The notes under the pieces are model-generated. The model saw nothing but the letters and a program-made list of their open reading frames with translations, was not told where the DNA came from and made no database searches. From Roseicella sp. DB1501 (lineage in GTDB: Bacteria > Pseudomonadota > Alphaproteobacteria > Acetobacterales > Acetobacteraceae): DNA of 64,000 nt. Made by a program: the position numbers and the translations under genes. The DNA is taken from assembly GCF_013112485.1 (NCBI RefSeq), contig NZ_JABFHG010000009.1, forward strand, positions 62,001 to 126,000. The letters are read 5' to 3'. This document shows positions 26,528 through 35,114 of this stretch, in pieces. Position 1 is the first letter of the stretch. The number at the start of each line of letters is the position of its first letter.

Positions 26528-28399
26528 ATGCGACGCCGCCTCGCCCTGCTTGCCTGCCTCGGCCTGACGGCGACCGGCCTTGCGCAGGAGCCCGACGCCG
26601 CCCGGTCCGGTGCGACGCTGCAGGACGGGCTGCGCATCGCCTGGCGCTACCTGCCGCAGGCCGATCCCGGCATCGGCACGCTGGAGGTCGAGATCGCCGA
26701 TGCCGAGAGCGGCGCGCCGGTGCGCTACGAGCGCGGCCGCCTCGTCGCCTGGCTGCAGCGCCGGCGCGCGGCCCTGCCGGAGGCCGAGATCGCCTGCGCC
26801 GACCGGGTGCGCCTGCTGGCGCGCCAGGGCATCGGCCAGCGCGCCGATATCGACCTCAACACCTACCGCCTCGTCACGCTGAACGCCGATGGCAGCCTCG
26901 CCGTCATCAACCCCTTCGTGCCGCTGAACAACGCCAAGCTGGAAACGATCCTCGAGCTCGGCGGCACGCCGCGCGGCTGGCTGCTCATCCCGGAGCGGCT
27001 GGAGGCCTGGGTGGTGCTGTCGGCGCCGGCGCGGCTGGTGCAGGTGGATCTCCAGGCGCGGCGCATCGGGCGCGCCATCGCGCTGCCGGAGGCGCCGGGC
27101 GAGGCCATGCTGGCCTGGCACGGCCCGACCGGGCAGCTCTGGCTGGCCCTGGCGGGACGGGACGGGCTGGGGCTGGTGGCGCCCGACCGCGCGGAGGCGG
27201 CGCTGCGCCTCCTGCCCGGCCCGGCGCCCACCGCCCTGCTCGCCGCCGAGGCCCTGGACGGGCCGGTGACGGGACATGCGGACGGGGTGGTGGCATTGCA
27301 CCTGCCGGAGGCTTCGCGGCGCTGGCGCGTGCCGGGCGGCGGCGCGGTGCGCCTGCTGCGCCACAGCCTCCCCGCCGGCCGCATCGTCGCGGCCATGGCG
27401 GCGGGCAGCCTCGCCTGGATCGACCCCGCCGCGCCCGATGGCGCGCCGCCCGAGCGCCTGCTGCCACTGGGCCATCCGGTGACGGCGCTGGCGCTCGCCG
27501 ATGGCGGCCGGCGCGCCCTGGCGCTCGGCGGCGGACGGGCCAGCCTCGTCGATCTCGCCACCGGCCAGGTCGAGGCGCGGATGGAGACGCTGCCGCAGGC
27601 GCACGAGCTGCTGCTGACAGACCGCTTCGCCTATGCGGTGAGCCTGCCGGAGGGGCGCGGCACGCTCTGGCCGCTCGCCGAGCTGCGGCAGGGCCGGGTC
27701 AGCCCGGTGGAGGTGACGCTGGGGCGGGCGGAGGCCGGGCTCGACATCGGCCCGGCCGCCCGCGCCGCCCCGGTCCCGGCGGGCAACGGCATCCTCGTCG
27801 CCGTCCCCGCCGACGGCATGGTCTACCAGTATGGCGAGGGCATGATGGCGCCGATCGGCAGCTACTCGAACTACCGCCGCGCCGCCCTCGGCCTGCATGT
27901 CCTCGACCTGTCGCCACGCGAGGTGGCGCCCGGCCGCTACCGCAGCCCGGTGCGGCACGGCCAGGGCGGCCCGCACGAGCTGGTGCTCGCCGGCGCCTCG
28001 CCGCGCTTCGCCGCCTGCGGGCCGCTGCAACTGCCGGCGACGGCCGCGGCGGCCGCCCTGCCCAGGACGCTGCTGGGGGCGGCGCTGCAGGTGGCGCTGG
28101 CAGGGATCGAGCGGCGCGGCGAGGCGGGGACGGCCATCCGCGTCCGCGTCAGCGAGCTCGCCGACGGCGCGTCCCGCCCGGTCGGCGACCTCGCCGATCT
28201 CGAACTGCTGCTCTTCGATCCCCGCACCGCCTGGGAAGCCCGCGCCGGGCTGCGGCCCGAGGGCGAGGCGGGGCATTACGCCGCAAGCCTCACCCTGCCG
28301 GCCGGGGCGAGGCCCGAGGCGATGGTGGCGAGCCCCTCGCGCCACCTGTCCTTCGCCACGGGGCATCTCGGCCCGCTGCCGATGGCGGCGGCGCGATGA
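26528..28399 (+). CDS. Exported beta-propeller-like protein, multicopper oxidase operon
   Basis: The 623-residue protein has a short signal peptide (MRRRLALLACLGLTATGLAQ) and then repeated strand blocks with conserved RxVQVDLQARR-, ASLVDLATGQVEARM-type segments at about 170-380, as in quinoprotein or YVTN-type seven-bladed propellers. Before the propeller, residues 30-90 form a separate beta domain. After it, residues 520-610 form another (VRVSELADGASRPVGDLADLE). No haem or PQQ ligand motif is obvious. It lies 7 bases after the 215-residue gene and overlaps the SCO gene by 4, so it is co-translated. A periplasmic docking or cofactor role for the oxidase is inference. Confidence 0.72.
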   Translation: MRRRLALLACLGLTATGLAQEPDAARSGATLQDGLRIAWRYLPQADPGIGTLEVEIADAESGAPVRYERGRLVAWLQRRRAALPEAEIACADRVRLLARQGIGQRADIDLNTYRLVTLNADGSLAVINPFVPLNNAKLETILELGGTPRGWLLIPERLEAWVVLSAPARLVQVDLQARRIGRAIALPEAPGEAMLAWHGPTGQLWLALAGRDGLGLVAPDRAEAALRLLPGPAPTALLAAEALDGPVTGHADGVVALHLPEASRRWRVPGGGAVRLLRHSLPAGRIVAAMAAGSLAWIDPAAPDGAPPERLLPLGHPVTALALADGGRRALALGGGRASLVDLATGQVEARMETLPQAHELLLTDRFAYAVSLPEGRGTLWPLAELRQGRVSPVEVTLGRAEAGLDIGPAARAAPVPAGNGILVAVPADGMVYQYGEGMMAPIGSYSNYRRAALGLHVLDLSPREVAPGRYRSPVRHGQGGPHELVLAGASPRFAACGPLQLPATAAAAALPRTLLGAALQVALAGIERRGEAGTAIRVRVSELADGASRPVGDLADLELLLFDPRTAWEARAGLRPEGEAGHYAASLTLPAGARPEAMVASPSRHLSFATGHLGPLPMAAAR

Positions 28400-28941
28400 C
28401 CCGGCGGCAGCTCGCCCTCGCCGCGCTGGCGGCGGCGCTGGCCAGTCCCGGTGCGGCGCAGGCCCCCGGCCTGCCCGGCGTGGTGCTGCTGGACCAGGAC
28501 GGGACCGGCCGGGCGCTCGCCGATCTCGCGCGGGGGCGCGCCGTCGTGCTCGGCTTCTTCTTCACCGGCTGCGCCACGATCTGCCCGCCGCAGACCGCCG
28601 CCATGCAGGCGCTGCAGGAGGCGCTGGCGGAGCAGCCCGGGAAGCGGCCGCTGCTGCTCTCCATCTCCCTCGACCCGCTCGGCGACACGCCGCAGGCGAT
28701 GCGCGCCTATGCCGCCCGCTTCGGCCTCGCGCTGGGGGCCGCGCCCGGCTGGTTCCTGCTCGGCGGCGATCCCCGGGCCCTGCTGCGCGTCTGGACCGCC
28801 TTCGAGCAGCCGACAAGCCGGCCGGAGGAGCACGCCGCGCAGCTCTGGCTGGGCGCGCCGGAGGGGCGACCATGGCGGCGCGTCGGCGCGCTGACCCCGA
28901 CCGGGCGCCTCCTGGCCATGCTGCGGGAGATGGCGGGGTGA
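28396..28941 (+). CDS. SCO1/SenC family copper-handling protein
   Basis: This 181-residue exported thioredoxin-fold protein has the copper ligands of SCO proteins: Cys59 and Cys63 in FTGCATICPP (CxxxC) and a downstream His146. After a signal peptide (LALAALAAALASPGAAQA) come GVVLLDQDGTGRALADLARGR and LLLSISLDPLGDTP, both typical. SCO proteins deliver copper or reduce thiols at copper sites, classically the CuA centre of cytochrome oxidase. Here the position inside a multicopper oxidase operon makes copper loading of that oxidase the likely job. ATGA overlaps join it to the gene before, and its stop overlaps the GTG start of the next. Confidence 0.92.
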   Translation: MTRRQLALAALAAALASPGAAQAPGLPGVVLLDQDGTGRALADLARGRAVVLGFFFTGCATICPPQTAAMQALQEALAEQPGKRPLLLSISLDPLGDTPQAMRAYAARFGLALGAAPGWFLLGGDPRALLRVWTAFEQPTSRPEEHAAQLWLGAPEGRPWRRVGALTPTGRLLAMLREMAG

Positions 28942-30251
28942 GGCGCCGCGCGCGCGCCGCCTGGGCCGCGATCCTGCTCGCCGCCTCGGCGGGCGGCGCC
29001 GCCGCGCAATCCGGCCGCGCGCTCTACCAGGGCCACGCGCCCTTCGCCGCGGGGCGCGAGGCCACCGCCAACCGGCTGCCCCCCGCCCATGCCGCCTGCG
29101 CCAACTGCCACGGCGCCGATGCGGCGGGCCGGCGCGAGGGCGGCGTGGTGGCGCCGCCGCTCGGCTGGGCCGCGCTGACCCGGCCGGGCCAGGGCGCGGG
29201 CGCCTATGCCGAGGCGGCGGCGCTGCGGGCGGCGGTCACGCACGGCATCGGCCGCGACGGCCGCAGCCTCGACCCCGCCATGCCGCGCTACCGGCTGGAG
29301 GCGGGCGAATGGGCGGCGCTGCTCGACTATCTGCGCATCGCCGGCACGCCGGCGGACCGGCCGCCGGGCGTCGCCGCCGACCATGTCGCGCTGGGCACCG
29401 TCCTGCCCCTCTCGGGGCGCGCGGCGGCGACCGGCGCGGCCGTGCTGGCAGGGCTGGAGGCCGGTCTGGCGGAAGCGCGCGTGCATGGCCGCCGCCTCGT
29501 GCTGCAGGCCGTGGACGGCGCATCCCTGGGCACCGTCCCGGCCGTCAGGCGGCTGCTCGCCCGGCCCGTCTTCGCCCTGCTGGGCGGGATCTGGCCCGAG
29601 GATGCGGCAGCGGAGGCGCTGCTGGCCGAGGCGCGGGTCGCGCATATCGGCTCGCTGCTGACCCGCGCCCGGGAGGATGCGACGGGCGCCTGGGCGGTCG
29701 ACCTGCTCGCACCGCTCTCGGCGCAGCAGGCGACGCTGGCGGCGGCGCTCCGGCATTGCCCGGCGGAGCCGCGCCTCGGCCTGCTGGTCGCGCCCGTGGA
29801 GGCCGGCGGGCCGGGGACGACCTGGCTGGCGGACCCGGCTGGCCTGATGCAGGCGGTCGGCGCCGCCGGCCCGGCGGGCTGCCTCGGCACCAGCCTCGCC
29901 GGAGCCGCGCGGATCGATGGCCGGCGCCTGCCCGCGGGATGGCGCTGGCAGGTCGTGCTGCCCTTCCCGGCGGCGCTGCTCGAAGGCGAGGGGGCGGCGC
30001 GGCCCGATCCATGGCGACGGCTGGGCTTCGCCGCCGCCCGGCTCGCCGTGGAGACCCTGGCGCAGGCGGGGCTGGTGCTGACGGAGCGGGCGCCGCTCGC
30101 GGCGCTGCCCGCGCATCTCGAACCATGGCCCGGCGCCGCGCTGCACTTCGGCCCGCGCCGCCGCCAGGGCTGGGACCCTGGCCTGATCGAGCTCTCCGCG
30201 CCCGCGCCGGCCACCGACGCCGTGGCGCCACCGACCCCAGAGGGAGGCTGA
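28938..30251 (+). CDS. Cytochrome c domain fused to a periplasmic-binding (LivK-like) domain
   Basis: The 437-residue exported protein begins with GTG overlapping the SCO stop. After a signal peptide (AAWAAILLAASAGGAAAQ) there is a class-I cytochrome c of about 100 residues with haem site CANCH (Cys54, Cys57, His58) and a later AMPRY methionine as probable axial ligand. From about residue 150 the sequence turns to a type-I periplasmic-binding fold: VALGTVLPLSGRAAATGAAVLAGLE followed by VFALLGGIWPEDAAAEALL. A monohaem c domain would accept electrons from the oxidase, and the second domain might bind a ligand or partner. MofC of Leptothrix, next to MofA, is also haem-binding, which supports the parallel. 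Confidence 0.85.
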   Translation: MRRRARAAWAAILLAASAGGAAAQSGRALYQGHAPFAAGREATANRLPPAHAACANCHGADAAGRREGGVVAPPLGWAALTRPGQGAGAYAEAAALRAAVTHGIGRDGRSLDPAMPRYRLEAGEWAALLDYLRIAGTPADRPPGVAADHVALGTVLPLSGRAAATGAAVLAGLEAGLAEARVHGRRLVLQAVDGASLGTVPAVRRLLARPVFALLGGIWPEDAAAEALLAEARVAHIGSLLTRAREDATGAWAVDLLAPLSAQQATLAAALRHCPAEPRLGLLVAPVEAGGPGTTWLADPAGLMQAVGAAGPAGCLGTSLAGAARIDGRRLPAGWRWQVVLPFPAALLEGEGAARPDPWRRLGFAAARLAVETLAQAGLVLTERAPLAALPAHLEPWPGAALHFGPRRRQGWDPGLIELSAPAPATDAVAPPTPEGG

Positions 30252-30252
30252 G

Positions 30253-31809
30253 ATGCGCGTTCCATCGGAGAGGCGACGGCGGCGGACCGTTCGGCGCCGG
30301 CTGGCCGGCCTCGCCCTGCTGGGCTGGGTCGGCACGGGCGGCGGACCGGCCCAGGCGCAACCCCCGCCCGTGCCGACGACCAGCTTCACCTTGGTCGGCC
30401 ATATCGAGCGCTTCACCCTCGACAATGCCGGCGATCCGCTCTCCGCGGCGGTGATGACGGTGCGTGGCATCCCGGTGGTGCTGCCGCGCAACCTGCTGAT
30501 CACCCTGCCGGGCCGCTACATGACGGCGCAGGACCTGTTCCGCGGGCCGGCGGGCGCGGCGGTGCTGCAGGAGAGCGGGCTGGCCCTGGCCGACGACACG
30601 GCGCGGCCGCCGGTGCCCTTCGAGGCGGAACTCCTCGGCAATGTCGTCGAGGAGACGGTGAACAACCTCCGCCGCGCGCGCTACATCGCCGGCGTGGTCC
30701 GCATCAGCCAGGGCGCGCTGCATATCGGCGAGGGCTACATCCAGGCCATCGATGCGGCGACCGGCGAGATGCGCATCGGTGACAAGCTCAACACCGCCGG
30801 GGCGCGGGTGCGGCTGAACGACCCGACCGGGATCTACGGCGTCGCCGCCACGGCGCTGCCCGCCGGCACCCTGTCCTTCGATCCCCGCTTCGCCCTGGAC
30901 GAGGAGAACGCGCCCGTGCATGCGCGCACCGGCTTCCCGGTCTGCGTGCCCGCGCCCAGCCGCGAGGCGGCCTGCCCGCCCGGCAACCGCCTGGCGGGAT
31001 CGCTGCGCTTCACCTGCGGCAAGCAGGCGACGCCCGGCGTGGCGGCGCTGCACGCCACCTGCGACCCGAAGCGCCCGGTGCCGCTCGCCGTGGGCGACCA
31101 TGTGACCTATGCCGGGATGATCGTCCCCGATCCGGCCGGCGGCTTCGTCGTCGCCGCGCATGGGCTGGAGGCGGAACTCGGGATCTACACCTCGCCGGGC
31201 GTCGAGCCGGCCTATGTCTTCGTCGAGGAGGCGATCCAGGGCACCAAGGGCGAGGAATTCGCCGGCATCCCGCAGGAGGAGACCACACGCTTCCGCATCG
31301 TCGGCTTCACCTCCGACCCGACGCGCAATGTCGAGGTCTGGCTGGTCGACAGCGATCGCAAGCGGCCGAGCCCAGGGGCGCAGGACCCGCCCTGGCCCGG
31401 GACCTCCTTCACCGGGCCGGGCGGCCTGGCGCCGTCCAACGGCCCGCAGCTCGGGCGCTTCCGCAACACCTGGCCGGCCAAGGACGATGCGCGGCCGGTG
31501 CGCCGCGACGTGCTGGTGCGCGTGGTCGGCACGCCATGGGTGAAGACGCCGGCGGGCATCCGGACCAATGGCTACCTGGCCCCGGTCGGCGAGTACATCT
31601 ATCCGGAGCCGACCAGCTTCGGGCAGCGCGGCTTTCCCGTCCCGGTGCCCTTCGAGAATTTCTGCTTCCTGCGGGCTGGCGGCGGCACGCACGAGACCGT
31701 GCAGGGCGGCACCGTCACGCTCGGCGCGCTCGATCCGTTTCCTGACTCGGGGCATGCCGCGCCGCAGCCGGTCGGCAACGGGCCGCGGACGGCCTGCGAC
31801 GGGGAGTGA
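30253..31809 (+). CDS. Exported hypothetical protein, last gene of the multicopper oxidase operon
   Basis: The 518-residue product is unrecognised. A signal peptide (about 15-36, LAGLALLGWVGTGG then AQAQ) precedes a segment with IPVVLPRNLLITLPGRYMTAQDLF and a beta-rich body. IHIGEGYIQAIDAATGEMRIG, DHVTYAGMIVP and RFRIVGFTSDPTRNVEVWLVD suggest OB-fold or similar barrels. Four Cys at about 235-275 could form two disulfides. It begins one base after the stop of the cytochrome gene. Its constant presence with the oxidase would need a neighbourhood survey; its role is unknown. Confidence 0.75.
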   Translation: MRVPSERRRRRTVRRRLAGLALLGWVGTGGGPAQAQPPPVPTTSFTLVGHIERFTLDNAGDPLSAAVMTVRGIPVVLPRNLLITLPGRYMTAQDLFRGPAGAAVLQESGLALADDTARPPVPFEAELLGNVVEETVNNLRRARYIAGVVRISQGALHIGEGYIQAIDAATGEMRIGDKLNTAGARVRLNDPTGIYGVAATALPAGTLSFDPRFALDEENAPVHARTGFPVCVPAPSREAACPPGNRLAGSLRFTCGKQATPGVAALHATCDPKRPVPLAVGDHVTYAGMIVPDPAGGFVVAAHGLEAELGIYTSPGVEPAYVFVEEAIQGTKGEEFAGIPQEETTRFRIVGFTSDPTRNVEVWLVDSDRKRPSPGAQDPPWPGTSFTGPGGLAPSNGPQLGRFRNTWPAKDDARPVRRDVLVRVVGTPWVKTPAGIRTNGYLAPVGEYIYPEPTSFGQRGFPVPVPFENFCFLRAGGGTHETVQGGTVTLGALDPFPDSGHAAPQPVGNGPRTACDGE

Positions 31810-32116
31810 TGGCGGCGGGTTGGTTAGAGGCCGCCGGTCGCGCTCTTCGGATGACGTGGCGCGAAGGCCCGGGCCAAGCGGAAGGTCGCATTCGGGAGCG
31901 GCTGAAGGCTGCTGCCGCACCGATCATGCTGCGACGTCCGCTTTGCCGTGCTGCAAAACAGAGATCCGCGCGGCCCTTGGCGAAGCAGAATATTTCGACT
32001 TTATTTTGCTTTTAATGATCGCTTTCGCGGCAAGCGAGTCCTTATGGTTTCGGTGACGCCGAAGCAGTTGCCTCGAAGAGGCAGATCGCCCGCGTTAGCT
32101 GAGAAGGACGAAGCCG
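31810..32116. other. Intergenic region after the multicopper oxidase operon
   Basis: It holds a weak copy of the serial-hairpin repeat (GGCGCGAAGGCCCGGGCCAA at about 31858-31877 resembles part of the unit at 39.2 kb). An AT-rich patch at 31985-32050 is a likely promoter area for the DUF1254 pair. A 69-codon frame at 31806-32015 has poor codon bias and is not called. Confidence 0.4.
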
Positions 32117-33598
32117 ATGACGTTCCCCTTTTCGCGCCGCGCCTTCTCCGCCTTGTTTCCCGCATTGCCCTTCACGGCCGCGGCCCAGCCGGCCGCCCCT
32201 GTCCCCGCGCCGCCCTCGGGCCAGGTGGACGAGGAAAGGATCCCGCCTCTCGGTCCCGCCCAATCGCCTGACCAATTGATGGAGCGCACCCGCCATCGCC
32301 GCGCTGTGGAGGCCGCGATCTGGGGCATGCCAGCGGTCAATTACGACCTGATGCGGCAGGAAATGCTCAAGGCCGGCGGCACGGAAAATCAGATCATCTA
32401 CTGGGGCCGTCCCCTGGACTGGCGGAATCAGACGCTCACGCCCAACCCGGACACGCTCTACTTCATGAGCTTCTTCGATCTGAGGGTAGGCCCGCTGGTG
32501 ATCGAGGTCCCGCCGGGCGACGCCGGCGGCTCCCTCAACGGCAACATCGTCAATCTCCGGCAGATGCCGCTGGAGGATGTCGGCCTGCTCGGCGTGGACC
32601 GGGGCGTCGGCGGCCGCTTCGTCCTCCTGCCGCCGGGCCAGGCCGAGCCACCACTCCCCGCTGGCTACACCGCGCTGCCCTGCGACACCCTCGGCGGCTA
32701 TGCGCTGTTCCGCGCCAATCTCGCCAGCCACGGGGAGGAGGATGTGCGGCGCTCCCTTGCCTACGGGCGGCGCGTCCGGATCTATCCCCTCGCCCAGGCC
32801 GCCAACCCACCGCCGAACGCCCTCACCGACGCGAAGGACGTGATCTTCAACTCCACCATCCGCTACGATGCCAGCTTCTTCGACAACCTGAACCGCATCG
32901 TGCAGGCCGAGCCCTGGCTGCCGCGCGACCGCCTGATGATCAACACGCTGCGCAGCCTCGGCATGGAGAGGGGCAAGCCCTTCAACCCGGACGCGCCGAC
33001 CCGCACGCGTTTCGACGCCGCGATGCGAGAGGTGCACGCCTATCTCGGCGCGATGTACGAGAGGGGGTGGGAGCCGTTCTTCGCGAACACGAACTGGCGC
33101 CCCGCCGCCGACGCCGAATTCGTGAAGCTCCAGGTCACCAACTACAGCGACACGGAAGCATACCCGAGCGATCTGCGCGGCCTGGCCTACACTTACGGCT
33201 ATATCGGCCTCAAGCGCCTCGGCGTCGGCCAGTTCTACCTCATTGCAATCCATGACAAGGACGGCAAGGCCCTTGAAGGCGGCCAGACCTACCGCCTGCG
33301 CGTACCCCCGAATGTCCCGGTCGAGCAGTACTGGTCCGTCACCGCCTATGACCGCGAGAGCCACGCCCTGATCCGCGACATGCCGCGCGCCAGCCGATCC
33401 TCACAGGTCGCGGAGATGGCGCGGAACGCCGACGGCTCCATCGACATCCTCTTTGGCCCCTCCGCTCCGTCCGGCCGGGACGCGAACTGGATCCCCACCG
33501 ACCCGCGGCGCGGCTTCGAGTTGATGTTCCGCGTGTACGGCCCGAGGCCCGAATTCTTCCAGAAGCGCTGGGTCCTCCCCGACATGGAGCGGATCTGA
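32117..33598 (+). CDS. Exported DUF1254/DUF1214 protein (first of tandem pair)
   Basis: The 493-residue protein has a twin-arginine-like leader (FSRRAFSALFPALPF, cleavage after AAAQ). The N-terminal DUF1254 domain is marked by AIWGMPAVNYDLMRQEM and TPNPDTLYFMSFFDLRVGPLVIEVP. The C-terminal DUF1214 domain is marked by LVGQFYLIAIHDKDGKAL-like sequence, YWSVTAYDRESHALI and the RGFELMFRVYGP end. The family is widespread and exported, and its biochemical function is unknown. GAGAAGGA lies upstream of the ATG. The paralogue follows after 28 bases, and the multicopper oxidase operon ends 307 bases before. Confidence 0.88.
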   Translation: MTFPFSRRAFSALFPALPFTAAAQPAAPVPAPPSGQVDEERIPPLGPAQSPDQLMERTRHRRAVEAAIWGMPAVNYDLMRQEMLKAGGTENQIIYWGRPLDWRNQTLTPNPDTLYFMSFFDLRVGPLVIEVPPGDAGGSLNGNIVNLRQMPLEDVGLLGVDRGVGGRFVLLPPGQAEPPLPAGYTALPCDTLGGYALFRANLASHGEEDVRRSLAYGRRVRIYPLAQAANPPPNALTDAKDVIFNSTIRYDASFFDNLNRIVQAEPWLPRDRLMINTLRSLGMERGKPFNPDAPTRTRFDAAMREVHAYLGAMYERGWEPFFANTNWRPAADAEFVKLQVTNYSDTEAYPSDLRGLAYTYGYIGLKRLGVGQFYLIAIHDKDGKALEGGQTYRLRVPPNVPVEQYWSVTAYDRESHALIRDMPRASRSSQVAEMARNADGSIDILFGPSAPSGRDANWIPTDPRRGFELMFRVYGPRPEFFQKRWVLPDMERI

Positions 33599-33626
33599 GC
33601 CACCGGCGAAGCAGGAGGATACCCCC

Positions 33627-35114
33627 ATGACGCGCACCAGCAGTGGCCTCTCCCGCCGCCATGCCCTGCTCACCGGCGGCGCCACGCTCGCGGCCTCGGC
33701 GACGCCGCCAGGTTCCGCCGCGGCCCAGCAACCGCCCGCCGCGTCCGGCGGCTTCGAACGCGGCTATCCCAGCGGCGACACCTCGCGCCGTCTCCGCGAC
33801 GAGGCGGACGTCCAGCGCGCCGTCATCGCCTACCGCTTCTGGTATCCGACCGTGTCCGTGGAGGGCATCTTCAACGGCAACCGCGAGATCGGCCTGCAGG
33901 ACAACCAGGCGATCGGGATCGCTTCGACCGGACCGCGCCAGGTCGGGTTCACCCTGAACTCCGACACGCCCTACGGCTCCGCCGCGCTCGACCTGACGGA
34001 CGGCCCGATGGTGATCGAACTGCCCCCTGGCGGCTTCATCGGGCTGGTGGACGACCACCATCAGGGCTGGGTGCAGGATCTGGGCCTTCCCGGCCCGGAT
34101 GAGGGCAAGGGCGGCAAGCACCTCGTCCTGCCGCCCGGTTACAGCGGCCAGCCGCCGGCCGGGTATCATCTCGGCCATTCCTCATCGCTCAAGACCCTTT
34201 TCGCCGTCCGTTCGCTGCCGGTCGGCGGGGATGCGCGCGCGGCGCTGGAGGCGCTGCGGCGGATCAGGGTTTACCCGCTGGCGAGCGCGGGCAATCCGAA
34301 GCCGCTCGACTTCGTGGATACCAGCGAGAGGAGGATGGATTCCACCTGCCTGCGCTGGGAGGACAACATCCAGTTCTGGGAGGTCCTGCACCGCGTGCTC
34401 GACGCCGAGCCGCTGGTCGGGAAATTCGTCCCGATGTACGGGCTGCTCGCCGAACTCGGCATCGAGAAGGGCAAGCCCTTCGCGCCCGATGCCCGCATGA
34501 AAGCCATCCTGGAACAGGCCGCGCGTGCCGGGCGCGACCAGATGCTGGTCGCCGCCTTCGACAGCAACCGGCCGGACCGGGTGAACTGGCCGGACCGCAA
34601 ATGGGAATGGGTCGGCCTCGTCCCCGGCAGCGCGCAGTTCGAAACACCGGCCGGCATCGACCTCGAGGCCCGTGACCGCTGGTTTGCCCAGGCCATCGTC
34701 ACCTCGCCCGCGATGTTCCGTCGCACGGCCGGTGCAGGGTCGCTGTACTGGCAGGCGACCAGGGACAGCGCCGGCGCCTTCCTCGATGGCGGGAAATCCT
34801 ACCGGCTGGCCGTGCCGCAGCCGGTGCCAGGCAAGCTGTTCTGGTCGGTCACGGTGTACGACACGGCCACCCGATCCCAGGTGCAGACGGACCAGGACAA
34901 GGCGGCGCTCCGCTCGCTGTTCGAGCTGAAGGACGCGGCGGGCTCCGGTTCGGTCGACCTGCATTTCGGCCCTGCGGCGCCGGCCGGGCAGGAAGGGCGG
35001 TGGATCAGGACCGCGCCCGGACGCGGCTGGTTCGCCTATTTCCGCATCTACGGCCCGGAGCAGGCTGCCTTCGACCGGAGCTGGAAGCCTGGGGATTTCG
35101 AACGGTCGGGCTGA
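33627..35114 (+). CDS. Exported DUF1254/DUF1214 protein (second of tandem pair)
   Basis: The 495-residue paralogue of the previous gene has a clearer Tat-type signal (SRRHALLTGGATLAAS, cleavage near AAAQQ). The same domain order holds: AYRFWYPTVSVEGIFNGN and LNSDTPYGSAALDLTDGPMVIELP in DUF1254, then SYRLAVPQPVPGKLFWSVTVYD and WFAYFRIYGPEQAAFDRSWKPGDFE in DUF1214. GVPVPG-type loops differ, so the pair diverged some time ago. An AGGAGG site lies upstream. The two are probably one transcript and may form a heteromer. Function unknown. Confidence 0.88.
   Translation: MTRTSSGLSRRHALLTGGATLAASATPPGSAAAQQPPAASGGFERGYPSGDTSRRLRDEADVQRAVIAYRFWYPTVSVEGIFNGNREIGLQDNQAIGIASTGPRQVGFTLNSDTPYGSAALDLTDGPMVIELPPGGFIGLVDDHHQGWVQDLGLPGPDEGKGGKHLVLPPGYSGQPPAGYHLGHSSSLKTLFAVRSLPVGGDARAALEALRRIRVYPLASAGNPKPLDFVDTSERRMDSTCLRWEDNIQFWEVLHRVLDAEPLVGKFVPMYGLLAELGIEKGKPFAPDARMKAILEQAARAGRDQMLVAAFDSNRPDRVNWPDRKWEWVGLVPGSAQFETPAGIDLEARDRWFAQAIVTSPAMFRRTAGAGSLYWQATRDSAGAFLDGGKSYRLAVPQPVPGKLFWSVTVYDTATRSQVQTDQDKAALRSLFELKDAAGSGSVDLHFGPAAPAGQEGRWIRTAPGRGWFAYFRIYGPEQAAFDRSWKPGDFERSG

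Noticed and set aside
31806-32015. 69-residue protein after the oxidase operon
   Set aside because: Codon bias is poor, no ribosome binding site is seen, and part of the frame is made of repeat-like sequence.
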